A stretch of DNA of 64,000 nt, taken from positions 1 through 64,000 of the forward strand of contig NZ_LWHG01000034.1 of the NCBI RefSeq assembly GCF_001625445.1, read 5' to 3'. Each line of letters starts with the position of its first letter. Position 1 is the stretch's first letter. Made by a program: the position numbers and the translations under genes. Under the pieces are notes generated by a model, which saw only the letters and a list, made by a program, of their open reading frames with translations, had not been told where the DNA came from and searched no databases. The DNA comes from Haladaptatus sp. R4. Lineage in GTDB: Archaea; Halobacteriota; Halobacteria; Halobacteriales; Haladaptataceae. Of the stretch, positions 20,340-29,233 are shown in pieces.

Positions 20340-21141
20340 TCAGGACCACCCGCCTTTGATGGTTTCGTACTGGTCCGGGTCGTGGCCGTACACGACTTCG
20401 GCGTCGTGTTTGCGTTCTATCTCCTTGAGTTTCTGGAGGCTGTCGAACCAGTGGCGATGGCTCCAGAGCAGACCGGCACCCAGCGGCGTCCCGTTCTCGT
20501 AGTTTTCGGTCTGGTAGATTTCGTCGCCCGCGAACGCGACGGTCCCGTCGTTTTCGAGGTGGACGACCGTTCCCGTCAACCCCGGCGTGTGACCGGGGAG
20601 GTGGACGAATTCGACGTCCTCGAAGTGGGTCTCCCGGTCCTTGTGTATCACCTGCCAGTTGAGGTCGTGGTCGAAATCGCCGAGGATGTACGCGCCGCTT
20701 CCCTCGTCCGTCTTCGTGCTGTAGTAGGCGAACTTCAACTCCTTCTCGTGGACGAACACCGGCGTGTCCGTCCCGTCGAAGTGATGGAGACCACCCGCAT
20801 GGTCGAGGTGCAGGTGCGTTTGGAACACGTAGTCGATGTCGTCGATGTCGTAACCGCGTCCCCGAGGTCGTCCCGAAGGTCGTGTTCGCGGACGTCGTGG
20901 GGATAGAACGCCTGTTTCAAGCCCTCCGGCCAGTGGCCGTCGAGCGCGTCCTCGTGTTGCCCGTATCCCAGAGGATGGTCCCCTCGGGGTGGTCGATGAC
21001 GAGGTTGAACACCGGGATTTCGATGTAGTCGGTGTCCGGATTTGGCTCGTCGTGGCTTCCGAGCGTGTTCCCCTCGATGAGGTAGTTGAGGTCACATTCC
21101 AATCCCCCGCGGTCGATCACGTCGATGGTAGCTTCGACCAT
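20340..21141 (-). CDS. MBL-fold hydrolase, N-acyl-homoserine-lactonase-like
   Basis: Metallo-beta-lactamase fold with the dinuclear zinc motif THLHLDHAGG, then VEFVHLPGHTPGLTG and VAFAGDEIYQ. Length about 266 residues, normal for the AttM/AiiA lactonase family. Two frameshifts, near 20945 and 20863, flank a segment that reads LKQAFYPHDVREHDLRDD in the third frame. The pairing with a 4-hydroxybutyrate-type dehydrogenase suggests a gamma-lactone substrate (lactone to hydroxyacid to keto acid) rather than quorum quenching; this is an inference. Confidence 0.75.
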
Positions 21142-21320
21142 AGTTAATGATGAACGTCGTTAGGAAAGAGCGTATCTCTCGTTAACGGACATATTACATG
21201 TGCTATCAAACCACACGGATGGAAGTTCGACGGGGCGAGTTCCGGGCGTGTAGCAACCACGTCATGGAACTGGGCGTCGTCGGACGGCGTTTTCAACCCC
21301 ATTTTCCGACCATCGGTAAC

Positions 21321-21344
21321 AACACAGCGTAATTCTTCTGTGTT
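21321..21344. promoter_or_regulatory. Inverted repeat upstream of acyl-CoA ligase
   Basis: AACACAG (21321-21327) and CTGTGTT (21338-21344) form a 7-bp inverted repeat 10 nt apart, within a longer GGTAAC...GGTAAC context, between divergent genes starting at 21141 and 21412. Confidence 0.35.
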
Positions 21345-21411
21345 TGGTAACTGTTATCGGCAATGAGCGTCCGTCCGGTAAAACAATGTACGATACCGTC
21401 GCACAGAGGGT

Positions 21412-23001
21412 ATGGACGTCCCTGTTACCCTGCGATCGGTCGAGGGCGGTAACGTCGCCCGGTTGTTCGAAGCGACCGCCGCCCGCCGCGGCGATGCCGT
21501 CGCCATCGAGATGGACGGTCGTAAGCTATCGTACGAATCGCTGAACGAGCGCGCGGCAGAGTTCGCGGGAGGACTGAGCGAGCGAGGGGTCGACCCCGGC
21601 GACCGCCTCCTGCTCTACCTGCCGAACTGCCCGGAGTACGTCGTCGTCCTCCTCGGCGCGTTTCGTGCTGGTGTCGTCGTTTCTCCCGTCAACCCGCAGT
21701 ACAAGGCCCGAGAGCTCTCCTACCAACTCGAAGACACGGACGCCTCGGTCGCGGTGACGCACCCGGCCCTGCGCGAGGAACTCATCGATGCCTGTGCCGA
21801 AACCGGCCGCGACCCGACCATCGTCACCGTGGGGAGTGGCGACGACGAAACCGAATCCGTTCCGTTCGGCGACGTGACCGGCGAGCAACTCCTCATCGAC
21901 CGCGATTCGGACGAGGTGGCGATGCAACCGTACACCTCCGGGACGACGGGCCGCCCGAAGGGCGTTCACATCACGCACTGCAACCTCCGAGCGCAGGGGT
22001 TCTCGGGGTTCACGTTCACCGAGAATTCCCCCGACGAGCAACGAGCGTTGGCCGTCCTGCCGCTCTATCACATCACCGGGTTCGTCCACTCGACGTGGCA
22101 ATCGCTACTGCGGGGTGGAACCGTCCATCTTCGAAATCCGGGAGAGTGGGACGCCGAGGAGGCGATGAGAACCATCGAGGAGTTCGGTATCACGAGTTTC
22201 GTCGGCGTCTCCGCGATGTTCGTGGACATGGTCAACGACGAGTCCTTCGGCGACCACGACCTGACGAGCCTCGACACGGTAAACGAGGGCGGGGCGAAAC
22301 TACCAGTTGCGGTTCAGGAGCGGTTCGAGGAGACCGCTGGCGTGGAACTGTCGGAGGGGTACGGACTGACCGAGACGACGGCGGCGACCCACACGAGCGT
22401 CGGAACCACGTTCGGCCCGAAACCCGGCACCATCGGGCAACCGCTACGGATCACCGACTGCAAAATCGTCGGACCCGACGGCGAGGAACTCCCGACCGGC
22501 GAGGAAGGGGAACTGCTCGTCCGCGGTCCGCAAGTGATGGCGGGGTACCACGAACGGCCGGACGCGACCGCCGAGGCGTTCACCGACGACGGCTACTTCC
22601 GGACGGGCGACATCGCCCGCCGGGACGCGGAGAACTACTACGAAATCAGGGACCGGAAGAAGCACATGATCAACACGGCGGGCTACAACGTCTATCCCAG
22701 CGAAGTGGAAGAACTCCTCTTCGAGCATCCGGCCGTCGCGGACGCCGCCGTCGTCGGGATACCCGACGACCGGCGCAACGAGACCGTCAAAGCCTTCGTC
22801 GTACCCACGCCGAATACGGATTCGAATCCGGACGCGGAGGTGACCCCCGACGACATCAAGGAGTACTGCCTGTCGAACCTGGCGGCGTACAAACACCCCC
22901 GCGACGTCGAGTTCGTGGACGAACTGCCGCGGACCGCGAGCGGCAAGGTTCAAAAGTTCAAACTCGTGAGCGAGGGCGAGAACGGAAACGGAAACGAGTA
23001 A
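21412..23001 (+). CDS. AMP-dependent acyl-CoA ligase
   Basis: Intact, 529 residues. YTSGTTGRPKGV (A3), EGYGLTETTAATH (A5), GYFRTGDIARRD (A7) and RTASGKVQKF (A10) are complete, so it should be an active carboxylate-CoA ligase. Very similar to the ligase at 15572-17132. It ends in a GENGNGNE tail 9 bp from the convergent hydratase gene. Being uninterrupted, it gives the local standard for how the broken paralogs should read. Confidence 0.9.
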   Translation: MDVPVTLRSVEGGNVARLFEATAARRGDAVAIEMDGRKLSYESLNERAAEFAGGLSERGVDPGDRLLLYLPNCPEYVVVLLGAFRAGVVVSPVNPQYKARELSYQLEDTDASVAVTHPALREELIDACAETGRDPTIVTVGSGDDETESVPFGDVTGEQLLIDRDSDEVAMQPYTSGTTGRPKGVHITHCNLRAQGFSGFTFTENSPDEQRALAVLPLYHITGFVHSTWQSLLRGGTVHLRNPGEWDAEEAMRTIEEFGITSFVGVSAMFVDMVNDESFGDHDLTSLDTVNEGGAKLPVAVQERFEETAGVELSEGYGLTETTAATHTSVGTTFGPKPGTIGQPLRITDCKIVGPDGEELPTGEEGELLVRGPQVMAGYHERPDATAEAFTDDGYFRTGDIARRDAENYYEIRDRKKHMINTAGYNVYPSEVEELLFEHPAVADAAVVGIPDDRRNETVKAFVVPTPNTDSNPDAEVTPDDIKEYCLSNLAAYKHPRDVEFVDELPRTASGKVQKFKLVSEGENGNGNE

Positions 23002-23010
23002 CGTCCGATC

Positions 23011-23804
23011 TCAGCGTCCCTCGAATTCGGGCGTCCGCCCCTCCAAGAACGCGGAAACGCCCTCCTCGTGGTCCCGCGTCTCGAACACGATTCCCTGTGC
23101 CGTCGCCTCGTCCACCATCGCGCGGTCGAGCGATTTGTCCGTTCCCTCCCGGAGCAGGCGTTTCGCGTGGCGGAACGCGACGGTCGGCCCGCCCGCGATT
23201 CGACCGACCAACTCCGCGACGCGCTCGTCGAACTCCTCGTCGGGGTAGACGTGGTTGAACAGACCGAGTTCATCGGCGCGGTCGGCGTCGAGCACTTCGC
23301 CCGTGTAGACGAGTTCCTTGGCGACGTTCTCGCCCACGATTCGCGGGAGCAGGTACGACGTTCCGGCGTCGATGCTGAGACCCACTTGGCGGAACAGGAA
23401 CCCGATGCTCGCCGAGGTGCTCGCCAGTTGGATGTCACAGGCGATGGCGAGGTTCGCGCCCGCCCCGACCGCCGGGCCGTCGATTTTGGCGACCGTCGGG
23501 TACGAACAGGTGACGACCCGGGCCATCGTCTCGCTCGTCGTCCGTTCGAGCGTGGCGACGGCGTCGTCCAACGAACTGTCGCCTTCGAGTTGGGCCTGCA
23601 TCGCCTTGATGTCGCCACCCGCCGAGAACGCACTGCCCTTCCCCTCCAGAATCACACAGCGACGTCGTCACGTTCTTCGAGCGCGACGAATCGGTCCCGG
23701 AGGGCGTCGGATATCTCCCGCGTGAGCGCGTTGCGTTCGTCGGGGCGGTTCAGCGTGAGCGTCGCGACGCCGTTATCGACGGTCAGCGAGACCGGATCGG
23801 TCAT
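23011..23804 (-). CDS. Enoyl-CoA hydratase/isomerase, PaaG-like
   Basis: Crotonase fold, about 264 residues. The oxyanion-hole motif SAFSAGGDIKAM and the GPAVGAGANLAIACDI block are present. In place of the hydratase QPE glutamate there is FRQVGLSIDAGTSYLLPR, which is the pattern of PaaG-type isomerases with a single acidic residue. The first 49 residues (MTDPVSLTVDNGVATLTLNR and on) are in another frame: one missing C near 23658 creates an early TGA. It should act on an unsaturated or ring-modified acyl-CoA. Confidence 0.8.
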
Positions 23805-23946
23805 CGTGAACACCCGACGTGATTCGAATGCATACGACCATCATCTTCGTACTGTGGAATAAAACTTCGGAGGGATACTGAACGATGGTGTATTTATTCC
23901 CGGATTCCCCTTCCAACGATTTCGTATCGGCAAAGACTTACAACGG

Positions 23947-24462
23947 ATGGTCACCGATTCCAAAGACGATGATACGCGTTTCTCGTGGGAAGCGACGGGG
24001 ACGATGGTGGTGGACGACGGCGTGGACGGGAGGGTCGCCATGACCGAGCGGGACCCCTTTCAGTCGTTCGTCGACGACCACGGCTACCTCTCGTGGCTCG
24101 ATCTCCGCGTCGAAACGGTCGAAGCGGGACACCTCGAAATGCGGGTGCCGTTCGACGAAAAACTCCTCAACCCGTTATGACGACGACGTCGTCCACGGCG
24201 GTATCGCGGCGACACTCGGCGAACCGCGAGCGGTTTCGCGCTTCGGACGACGTTGGACGACGCCGAGAGCGCCCGCCTCGTGACGACGGACCTCAACGTC
24301 TCGTACATCCGTCCGGCGGGCGACGACCTCCTCGCGGAAGCGAGGGTCGTCCGCTCCGGGGATTCGATGGGCGTCGTCCGCGTGACCGTGTGGACGCGCG
24401 GACCCGACGGGGAACGGACGGAAACGGCCGTCGGACGAACTTCGTACCGGATCTTTCGGTAA
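23947..24462 (+). CDS. PaaI-like hotdog thioesterase
   Basis: Hotdog-fold thioesterase of about 171 residues. The frame is lost near 24176 and regained near 24215; between them the other frame reads YDDDVVHGGIAATL, the HGG active-site helix of PaaI/4HBT enzymes. Flanks are in the same frame (FDEKLLNP before, TASGFALRTTLDDAES after), so two compensating indels explain the apparent stop at 24178. It should hydrolyse an acyl or aryl CoA thioester. Adjacent to the PaaG-like gene. Confidence 0.75.
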
Positions 24463-24465
24463 TAG

Positions 24466-24977
24466 TCAGCGAGTCTTCGACCGAAGTCGCTCGATGATGC
24501 TGTCGGTCTTGTCCATCTTCTCGATGTCGGTGATCTCGTCGCCGACGGCTATCTCCCCGCCTTCGACTACGTCCGCACAGACCCCACCTCGTCCGGCCTT
24601 GAGCGCGCGGGCGACGCCGTCCTGCTCGTTCAGTTGCTCGACGTGCGCACAGGCGGCCGCGGCCGCGTTCCCTCCAATACCGCGTCACCGATCCGGAATC
24701 GGTGCTTGAGCAGGTCGTGGACATCGATCCCCTCCGTAACGATGTTGCGTCGGTGTTCCCCGGCGGTCAGATCGAGACCGAACTCCCGGTTGATTTCGTC
24801 TATCGCTTCCGACGCGATCAGCGTCACCTGACAGACGTCGTACGGCGAGTAGTAGCCGGTGCCGTTGAAATAACGGTCGTTCAGGAGCCCCCTGTCGGCG
24901 ACAGCCTGTACGTCCGAAACCGACCGCATCGGCTCTGAGCCGTTCTCGGTGACGAAGAGCGCCGTGATGTGAGCCAT
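24466..24977 (-). CDS. MOSC domain protein
   Basis: Short MOSC (molybdenum cofactor sulfurase C-terminal) protein, about 170 residues. VTENGSEPMRSVSDVQAVAD, GYYSPYDVCQVTLIASEAID and HRRNIVTEGIDVHDLL are visible; the conserved cysteine of the C-terminal part (RPCAHVEQLNEQDGVARALK) is in a second frame after an indel near 24650. Such stand-alone MOSC proteins bind or transfer sulfur-Moco in detoxification or assembly. Convergent with the thioesterase with a 3-bp gap. Confidence 0.75.
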
Positions 24978-25153
24978 ACGCGACCTTGGTCATGGACGGG
25001 GATAATGACGACGGACGTGACGGTCGATACCGGTTCAGGCACCGTATACCGACGACGCAAGCACCGACTGGCAGGACGACAGCCACCACATAACAATGAT
25101 CGAACCGGCCATTGGTTGGTATGCAGGTCGCACTGAATCAGGTCTCACGTGCC

Positions 25154-25241
25154 ACACCGTTCGGCCGTTGGTTCGGCCGACGTGTCCGTCTGTCAGTAGT
25201 CATCCGTCGTACGCTCGCACGGTCGGCGCAACGCCGACCGT
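25154..25241. ncRNA. Serial hairpins in a gene-free gap, candidate structured RNA
   Basis: Between 24978 and 25416 no gene is convincing. A helix at 25154-25185 has a perfect 7-bp core (TCGGCCG / CGGCCGA, 6-nt loop) extended by 5 more pairs with two single bulges. A second hairpin at 25219-25241 has a perfect 10-bp stem ACGGTCGGCG / CGCCGACCGT with a CAA loop. The tRNA-like element follows at 25268. Such a density of perfect helices is not expected in an idle spacer. Confidence 0.45.
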
Positions 25242-25267
25242 ACTCGCGTTTTCGATGGAATCCCGGA

Positions 25268-25373
25268 GAACGGGTCGCTCGCTGGTAAGAGCACCATCGT
25301 CGGACGAAGGCTCTCGTCCGACCGATGGCGGCTATCCTCGATAGCCCCGGTGGTTCGAATCCACCCCCGTTCG
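25268..25373 (+). ncRNA. tRNA-like cloverleaf without a normal anticodon loop
   Basis: A 106-nt element folds by eye into a type II cloverleaf: acceptor GAACGGG (25268-25274) with CCCGTTC (25366-25372) and G73; D-arm GCTC-GCTGGTAA-GAGC (25277-25292); variable arm GGCTATC-CTC-GATAGCC (25330-25346); T-arm GGTGG-TTCGAAT-CCACC (25349-25365), with the consensus T-loop. All four stems pair fully. In place of the anticodon arm is a 14-bp hairpin (25294-25328) with one bulged C and loop AGGCTC, with no U33-anticodon arrangement. Position 9 is C and the D-loop lacks A14, so it is not a standard tRNA. A T-rich stretch follows at 25374. Serine-type tRNA descent is a guess from the long arm and G73. Confidence 0.5.
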
Positions 25374-25416
25374 TTCCTTTTCGAGATGTCGGATTCGGAA
25401 GTGACGTCGCCAGCGG

Positions 25417-26565
25417 TCAGGGGCGCTGGCGATAGATGAGGTTGCGTTGGATTCCGTTCGCTCCCTCGTAGATCACCGGAATCCGGACGTCACGATAGAT
25501 CCGCGCGATTTTGCGGTCGGTGAGGACGGAGCGACCGCCGTGCAGTTGCATTCCCGTCTCGGCGCACTCGACGGCCGCCTCGGTCGAAGTCGTCTTGGCG
25601 AGGGCCGCCCAGTAACCCGGGTTCTCTCCGTTTTCTACCTTTTCAGCGGCGCGCCAGTTGAGCGCCCGTGCCCGCTCGAACTCGATGAGCATGTCCGAGA
25701 GGTCGTGCTGGACCGCCTGAAACTCGCTGACGTCCCGTCCGAACGCGTTGCGGTCGTGGACGAACTCCCACGACTCCTCGATGGCCGCCGCCGCCAAGCC
25801 CAAGGCGTGACCGCCGACGATGACCCGCCCGTGGTTGAAGAACTCGGCGAGCATGTAGAATCCCGTCCCTTCGGGGCCGACGAGGTTTTCCTCGGAAATC
25901 CGGCAGTCGTCGAACACGATGTGGCCCTGCTTCGACGCCCGGAAGCCCATCTTCTCGGGGATGTGCTCGGCGTCGTCGCCGTCCGTGTCCGTCGGCACGA
26001 TGAACATCGAGTAGTTCGAGTAGCGGTCGTCCGAATCGCCGGTTTTCGCGTAAACGGTCACCCAGTCGGCTTCGACGGCGTTTCCGATCCAGTACTTCTC
26101 GCCGTTTATCACCCACTCGTCGCCATCTTTCTCGGCGCTCGTCGTCATCCCAGCCAAGTCGCTCCCCGTCTGCGGTTCGGAAACGGCGAGCCCCGTTATC
26201 GCCTCGCATTCGGCCACGGGGCGGAGGTACTCCTCCTTCTGCTCCTCGCTTCCGTACGATTCGACGATCTCACCGCCGAAACTCGCCAGTTGGAGCGTGA
26301 GCGCGATTCCGGCGTCCGCCCGGTAGAATTCCTCGGCGATGGCGAGCATCTGTCGAATATTCAACCCTCGCCCGCCGACTTCGGGGCCGAGGTCTTGGGC
26401 GACCAGTCCCGCCTCCTGTCCGGCTTCGAGGATGTCGAACGGGTAGTCGCCGCTCCGGAAGTACTCCTCGGCGTTGGGTTCGATGTACGCTTCGGCGAAC
26501 TCCCGGGCGTCCGCTTTTATCTCACGGGCGTCCTCGGGAACGATGGACTCGTCCAGCAGTTCCAT
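25417..26565 (-). CDS. Acyl-CoA dehydrogenase
   Basis: Intact, 382 residues, standard length. AVSEPQTGSDLAGMTT (FAD-binding), WVINGEKYWIGNA, QLHGGRSVLTDRKIARIYRD (C-terminal signature) and the catalytic-base region IYEGANGIQRNLI are visible, with Glu in YEG. It oxidises an acyl-CoA to the 2-enoyl-CoA with transfer to ETF. With the ligases, hydratase and thioesterase it completes the front end of an acyl-CoA oxidation set. Confidence 0.9.
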   Translation of the reverse strand: MELLDESIVPEDAREIKADAREFAEAYIEPNAEEYFRSGDYPFDILEAGQEAGLVAQDLGPEVGGRGLNIRQMLAIAEEFYRADAGIALTLQLASFGGEIVESYGSEEQKEEYLRPVAECEAITGLAVSEPQTGSDLAGMTTSAEKDGDEWVINGEKYWIGNAVEADWVTVYAKTGDSDDRYSNYSMFIVPTDTDGDDAEHIPEKMGFRASKQGHIVFDDCRISEENLVGPEGTGFYMLAEFFNHGRVIVGGHALGLAAAAIEESWEFVHDRNAFGRDVSEFQAVQHDLSDMLIEFERARALNWRAAEKVENGENPGYWAALAKTTSTEAAVECAETGMQLHGGRSVLTDRKIARIYRDVRIPVIYEGANGIQRNLIYRQRP

Positions 26566-26786
26566 GGCTCACCTTCGGCTTCGAGTGCCAAAGGTACCGT
26601 TGCCGAGACTCTTTTCCGGCAGGACCGGTCCCCGGTCTAACCTGCTCGAACGGACCGCGGTCCGTGAGACGCTTTCCGAAGTCGATTCCCGTCGTCGCGA
26701 CGGACGTCAGTGATCGGATTTCGGACACCATCAGCTGAGGGGTTCGGAACGAAAAAAGGCCAACTCGTCGGCGATTCGGGTCGGAG

Positions 26787-26912
26787 TTACCGACTACCGG
26801 CGGACGGCGATGGATCGTTCCCGCCGTTCAGAATGCGGTCGACCAGGTCGCCGAGGTCGGGTGCGCTTCGACCGTCCGATTCTTCCGACGGAAATTCTGT
26901 ATCGGATACCAT
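26787..26912 (-). CDS. Small acidic protein, 41 residues
   Basis: An ORF of 41 codons beginning MVSDTEFPSEESDGRSAPDL and containing DLGDLVDRILNGG. A strong Shine-Dalgarno GGAGGT lies 9-14 nt before the ATG, and a TATA-like TATTAAC lies farther upstream. Composition is acidic as for real haloarchaeal proteins. The central amphipathic segment faintly recalls the start of GvpA-type proteins, but it is too short to use. Function unknown. It lies between the acyl-CoA dehydrogenase and the BCCT gene. Confidence 0.5.
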   Translation of the reverse strand: MVSDTEFPSEESDGRSAPDLGDLVDRILNGGNDPSPSAGSR

Positions 26913-26993
26913 GCGATTGTACCTCCGGTTGACGTTCGTTCCTCCGGAAAGTTAATAGTTTGTCCAGCGAGGAAGCCGCCTCCGCCGCCGACC

Positions 26994-27070
26994 GGATGGA
27001 TTGGATGGAATGGATGGAATGGATTGGATGAATGGATGAGGGGATGGAATGGATTGGACGGATTGGATGG
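26994..27070. repeat. GGATT/GGAAT microsatellite
   Basis: A purine-rich tract of GGATG, GGAAT, GGATT pentamer-like units runs for about 77 bp next to the 3' end of the BCCT gene. No coding sense; slippage-prone. Confidence 0.75.
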
Positions 27071-27091
27071 CGGTTGGCCGCGTCAGCGACG

Positions 27092-28809
27092 TCAGTCCCC
27101 CTCGTCACCATCGGCGGGGCGGGCGGAAGTCCCACCGCCGCCGCCACCACCCCCGAGCAGCACGTCGTCGTCCTCCCGTATCGAGGCACCTTCCTGAACG
27201 AGCACGCGTCCTTTGAAACTGCTGAACTCCTTTATCATCCCGTACACGCCGACGAGTCCGACGATGGCGACCGGTCCGCCGGTGATGATGGCGGCCTGCT
27301 GGAGCGCGTTGGTTCCGCCGATGACGATGAGGACGGCGGCGACGAGTCCCTGAAGGACGCCCCAGATGAGGCGGTTGAGTTCCGAGGGGTGCTCCTCCCC
27401 GCCGGTGGTCAGCATGGCGATGCCGAGCGTCGAGGAGTCGGCCGACGTGACGAAGAACGTGATGACCAGCAGGAAGAACAGACCGGATAACAGGGCACCC
27501 GCCGGGAGCGCGCCGAACAACGGATACCCGGCGACGGCCTCGTTGTTGCCGTAGTTCGCGAGGACGCCGAGGATGTTCGCCCGGCCGAGTTGCTGCATCC
27601 GCATCGACATCCCGCCGATGACGAGGAACCACGGGACGGTCGCCAGCGTCGTCGCGACGACGCCGACGAACGTCACTTCGCGGATGGTTCGTCCGTACGA
27701 AATCCGCGCGAGGAAGATACCCGAGAAGGGGGCCCACGAAAACCACCACGCCCAGTAGAAGATGGTCCACGCCCCGACGAACGATGAACCGGTCGCCGCG
27801 CCGGTGAACAGGCTCATCTTGATGAACTGGTTGAGATACCGGCCGACGGACTGCGTCCCAAGATTGAGCACGAACGAGGCCATCCCGTTGTAGATGCCGA
27901 TACAGAAGACCAACACCCCCAGCAGGACGAACACGATGACGTTCAACTGCGACAGGCGTTTGATACCCTTCTCGACGCCGCTGAGGACCGAGAGCGTGAA
28001 CACCGTCGTCACGCCGATGATGACGAGAATGATGCCGAGGTCGCCGAGTTGGACGCCGAAGATATCGATCGGAAGCGCGGACGCCGCCTGCGACGGCGTC
28101 GCGCCGACCCGAACTGGTAGTCCATCCCCATCAGCAACTGCTGGCCGATGAACCCGAGCGACGTGGCGATGCCGCCCATCGTCCCGAACACCGCGATGAG
28201 GTCGACGACGCGCGCGAAGTAGCTGTCGTCTAGATTATCGACGCCGACGATGGGCGCGATGACCGTCGAGAACTTGAACGGCGCACCCTTCTTGTGTGCG
28301 TAGTAGCCGATGGGAACGCCGACGATGAGGTAGGCCGCCCACGCCGAGATTCCCCAGTGGAAGAACGTGTACTGAAGCGACCCCAACATACGCTGTTTCG
28401 CGGGGGCGTCCGCACCGGCGAGGGGCGTCCCGCTCCCGTAGTGGAAGATGGCCTCCGCCGGACCCCAGAAGACGATTCCGGCGGCGATTCCGGCGGAGAA
28501 GAACATCGCAAAATAGGAGAGGAAACTGTGTCTCGGTTCCGCGTCGGGCGGACCGAGTTTGATCTTTCCCCACGGGCCGAAGATGAGGAACGTCGTGAAG
28601 CCGACGAATATCAACATCGCCCAGAGGTAGAACCACGAGAAGTTGGACCACAGCCAGTGGTTGACCCCTTTCATTGCAGTTCCTGCTGCTTCCGGGCCGA
28701 CGATTGCGACGTACAGAAGGAACGCAACCGCGGTCAGAATACCGAACCCGAACACCAGCGGATCGATCTCGTCTACGAACTCGCGTATGTAACCTTGTTG
28801 TTGGCTCAT
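27092..28809 (-). CDS. BCCT family betaine/choline-type transporter
   Basis: Multi-helix BCCT protein. FGPWGKIKLG, FSAGIAAGIVFWGPAEA, the canonical WTIFYWAWWFSWAP block and VTSADSSTLGIAMLTTGG are all present. A frameshift near 28100 joins GMDYQFG to the next segment. The C-terminus is an acidic, glycine-rich tail (a run of eight Gly). It lies at the head of the betaine demethylation genes, so import of glycine betaine is likely; substrate coupling cannot be read from sequence. ATG 28809 chosen where the family homology (MSQQQGYIREFVDEIDP) starts. Confidence 0.88.
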
Positions 28810-29233
28810 GTTGCTCCTACTCCTATCGGAGTGTGCAGGACGCCGTACTGCGTCGTTCGAGCGGTCGGCGACGATATCTTCGGTCCCCGGCAAATCGCGG
28901 TCCCCGCGACGGTGATTTCCGAACCGGTTGTATCACGATTATCAGATCGTGACCCGGGACGATGGACGAACGATGCGGATTCGACGGCGTGCGCGAATCC
29001 GTGCCCCGTCATACCATGACACAATACTACATGCGTTTCTCTTGAGAGTCGATAATAATAGCTCGTGTTTGTATACTGTGGTGTACTTAAGCACAGATGA
29101 AAATTTAACGGCCGTTTCGTTTTACCGTAATCCCGTTCCGGAAGGTTTCATTTAAAACCGTCAGATCCACAAAATCGGTGAGTAGCCGACGCACGGCGAG
29201 TAGCTGGCCACGAATGTCATATATCATACAGAA
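28810..29233. other. Intergenic region with inverted repeat
   Basis: No convincing gene. TCACGAT (28933-28939) and ATCGTGA (28946-28952) form a 7-bp inverted repeat with a 6-nt spacer, about 125 nt upstream of the BCCT start, and include CACGATTATCA shared with the aminotransferase promoter at 12188. A second pair, CTGTG...CACAG with GTGTACTTAAGCAC between, lies near 29078-29098. Confidence 0.45.

Noticed and set aside
24172-24220. Programmed frameshifting in the thioesterase
   Set aside because: There is no slippery heptamer or downstream pseudoknot, and the same compensating pattern occurs in unrelated genes, so indel errors are simpler.
25268-25373. Selenocysteine or intron-containing tRNA gene
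   Set aside because: The anticodon position is a continuous 14-bp stem without a UCA anticodon or bulge-helix-bulge splice motif, and no selenoprotein machinery was seen.
25154-25373. SRP 7S RNA or RNase P RNA
   Set aside because: The conserved SRP helix 8 sequence and RNase P GAGGAAAGTC core were not found in the gap.
26787-26912. Gas-vesicle GvpA-type fragment
   Set aside because: The likeness is limited to about ten residues (DLVDRILNGG) and no other gvp gene is near.
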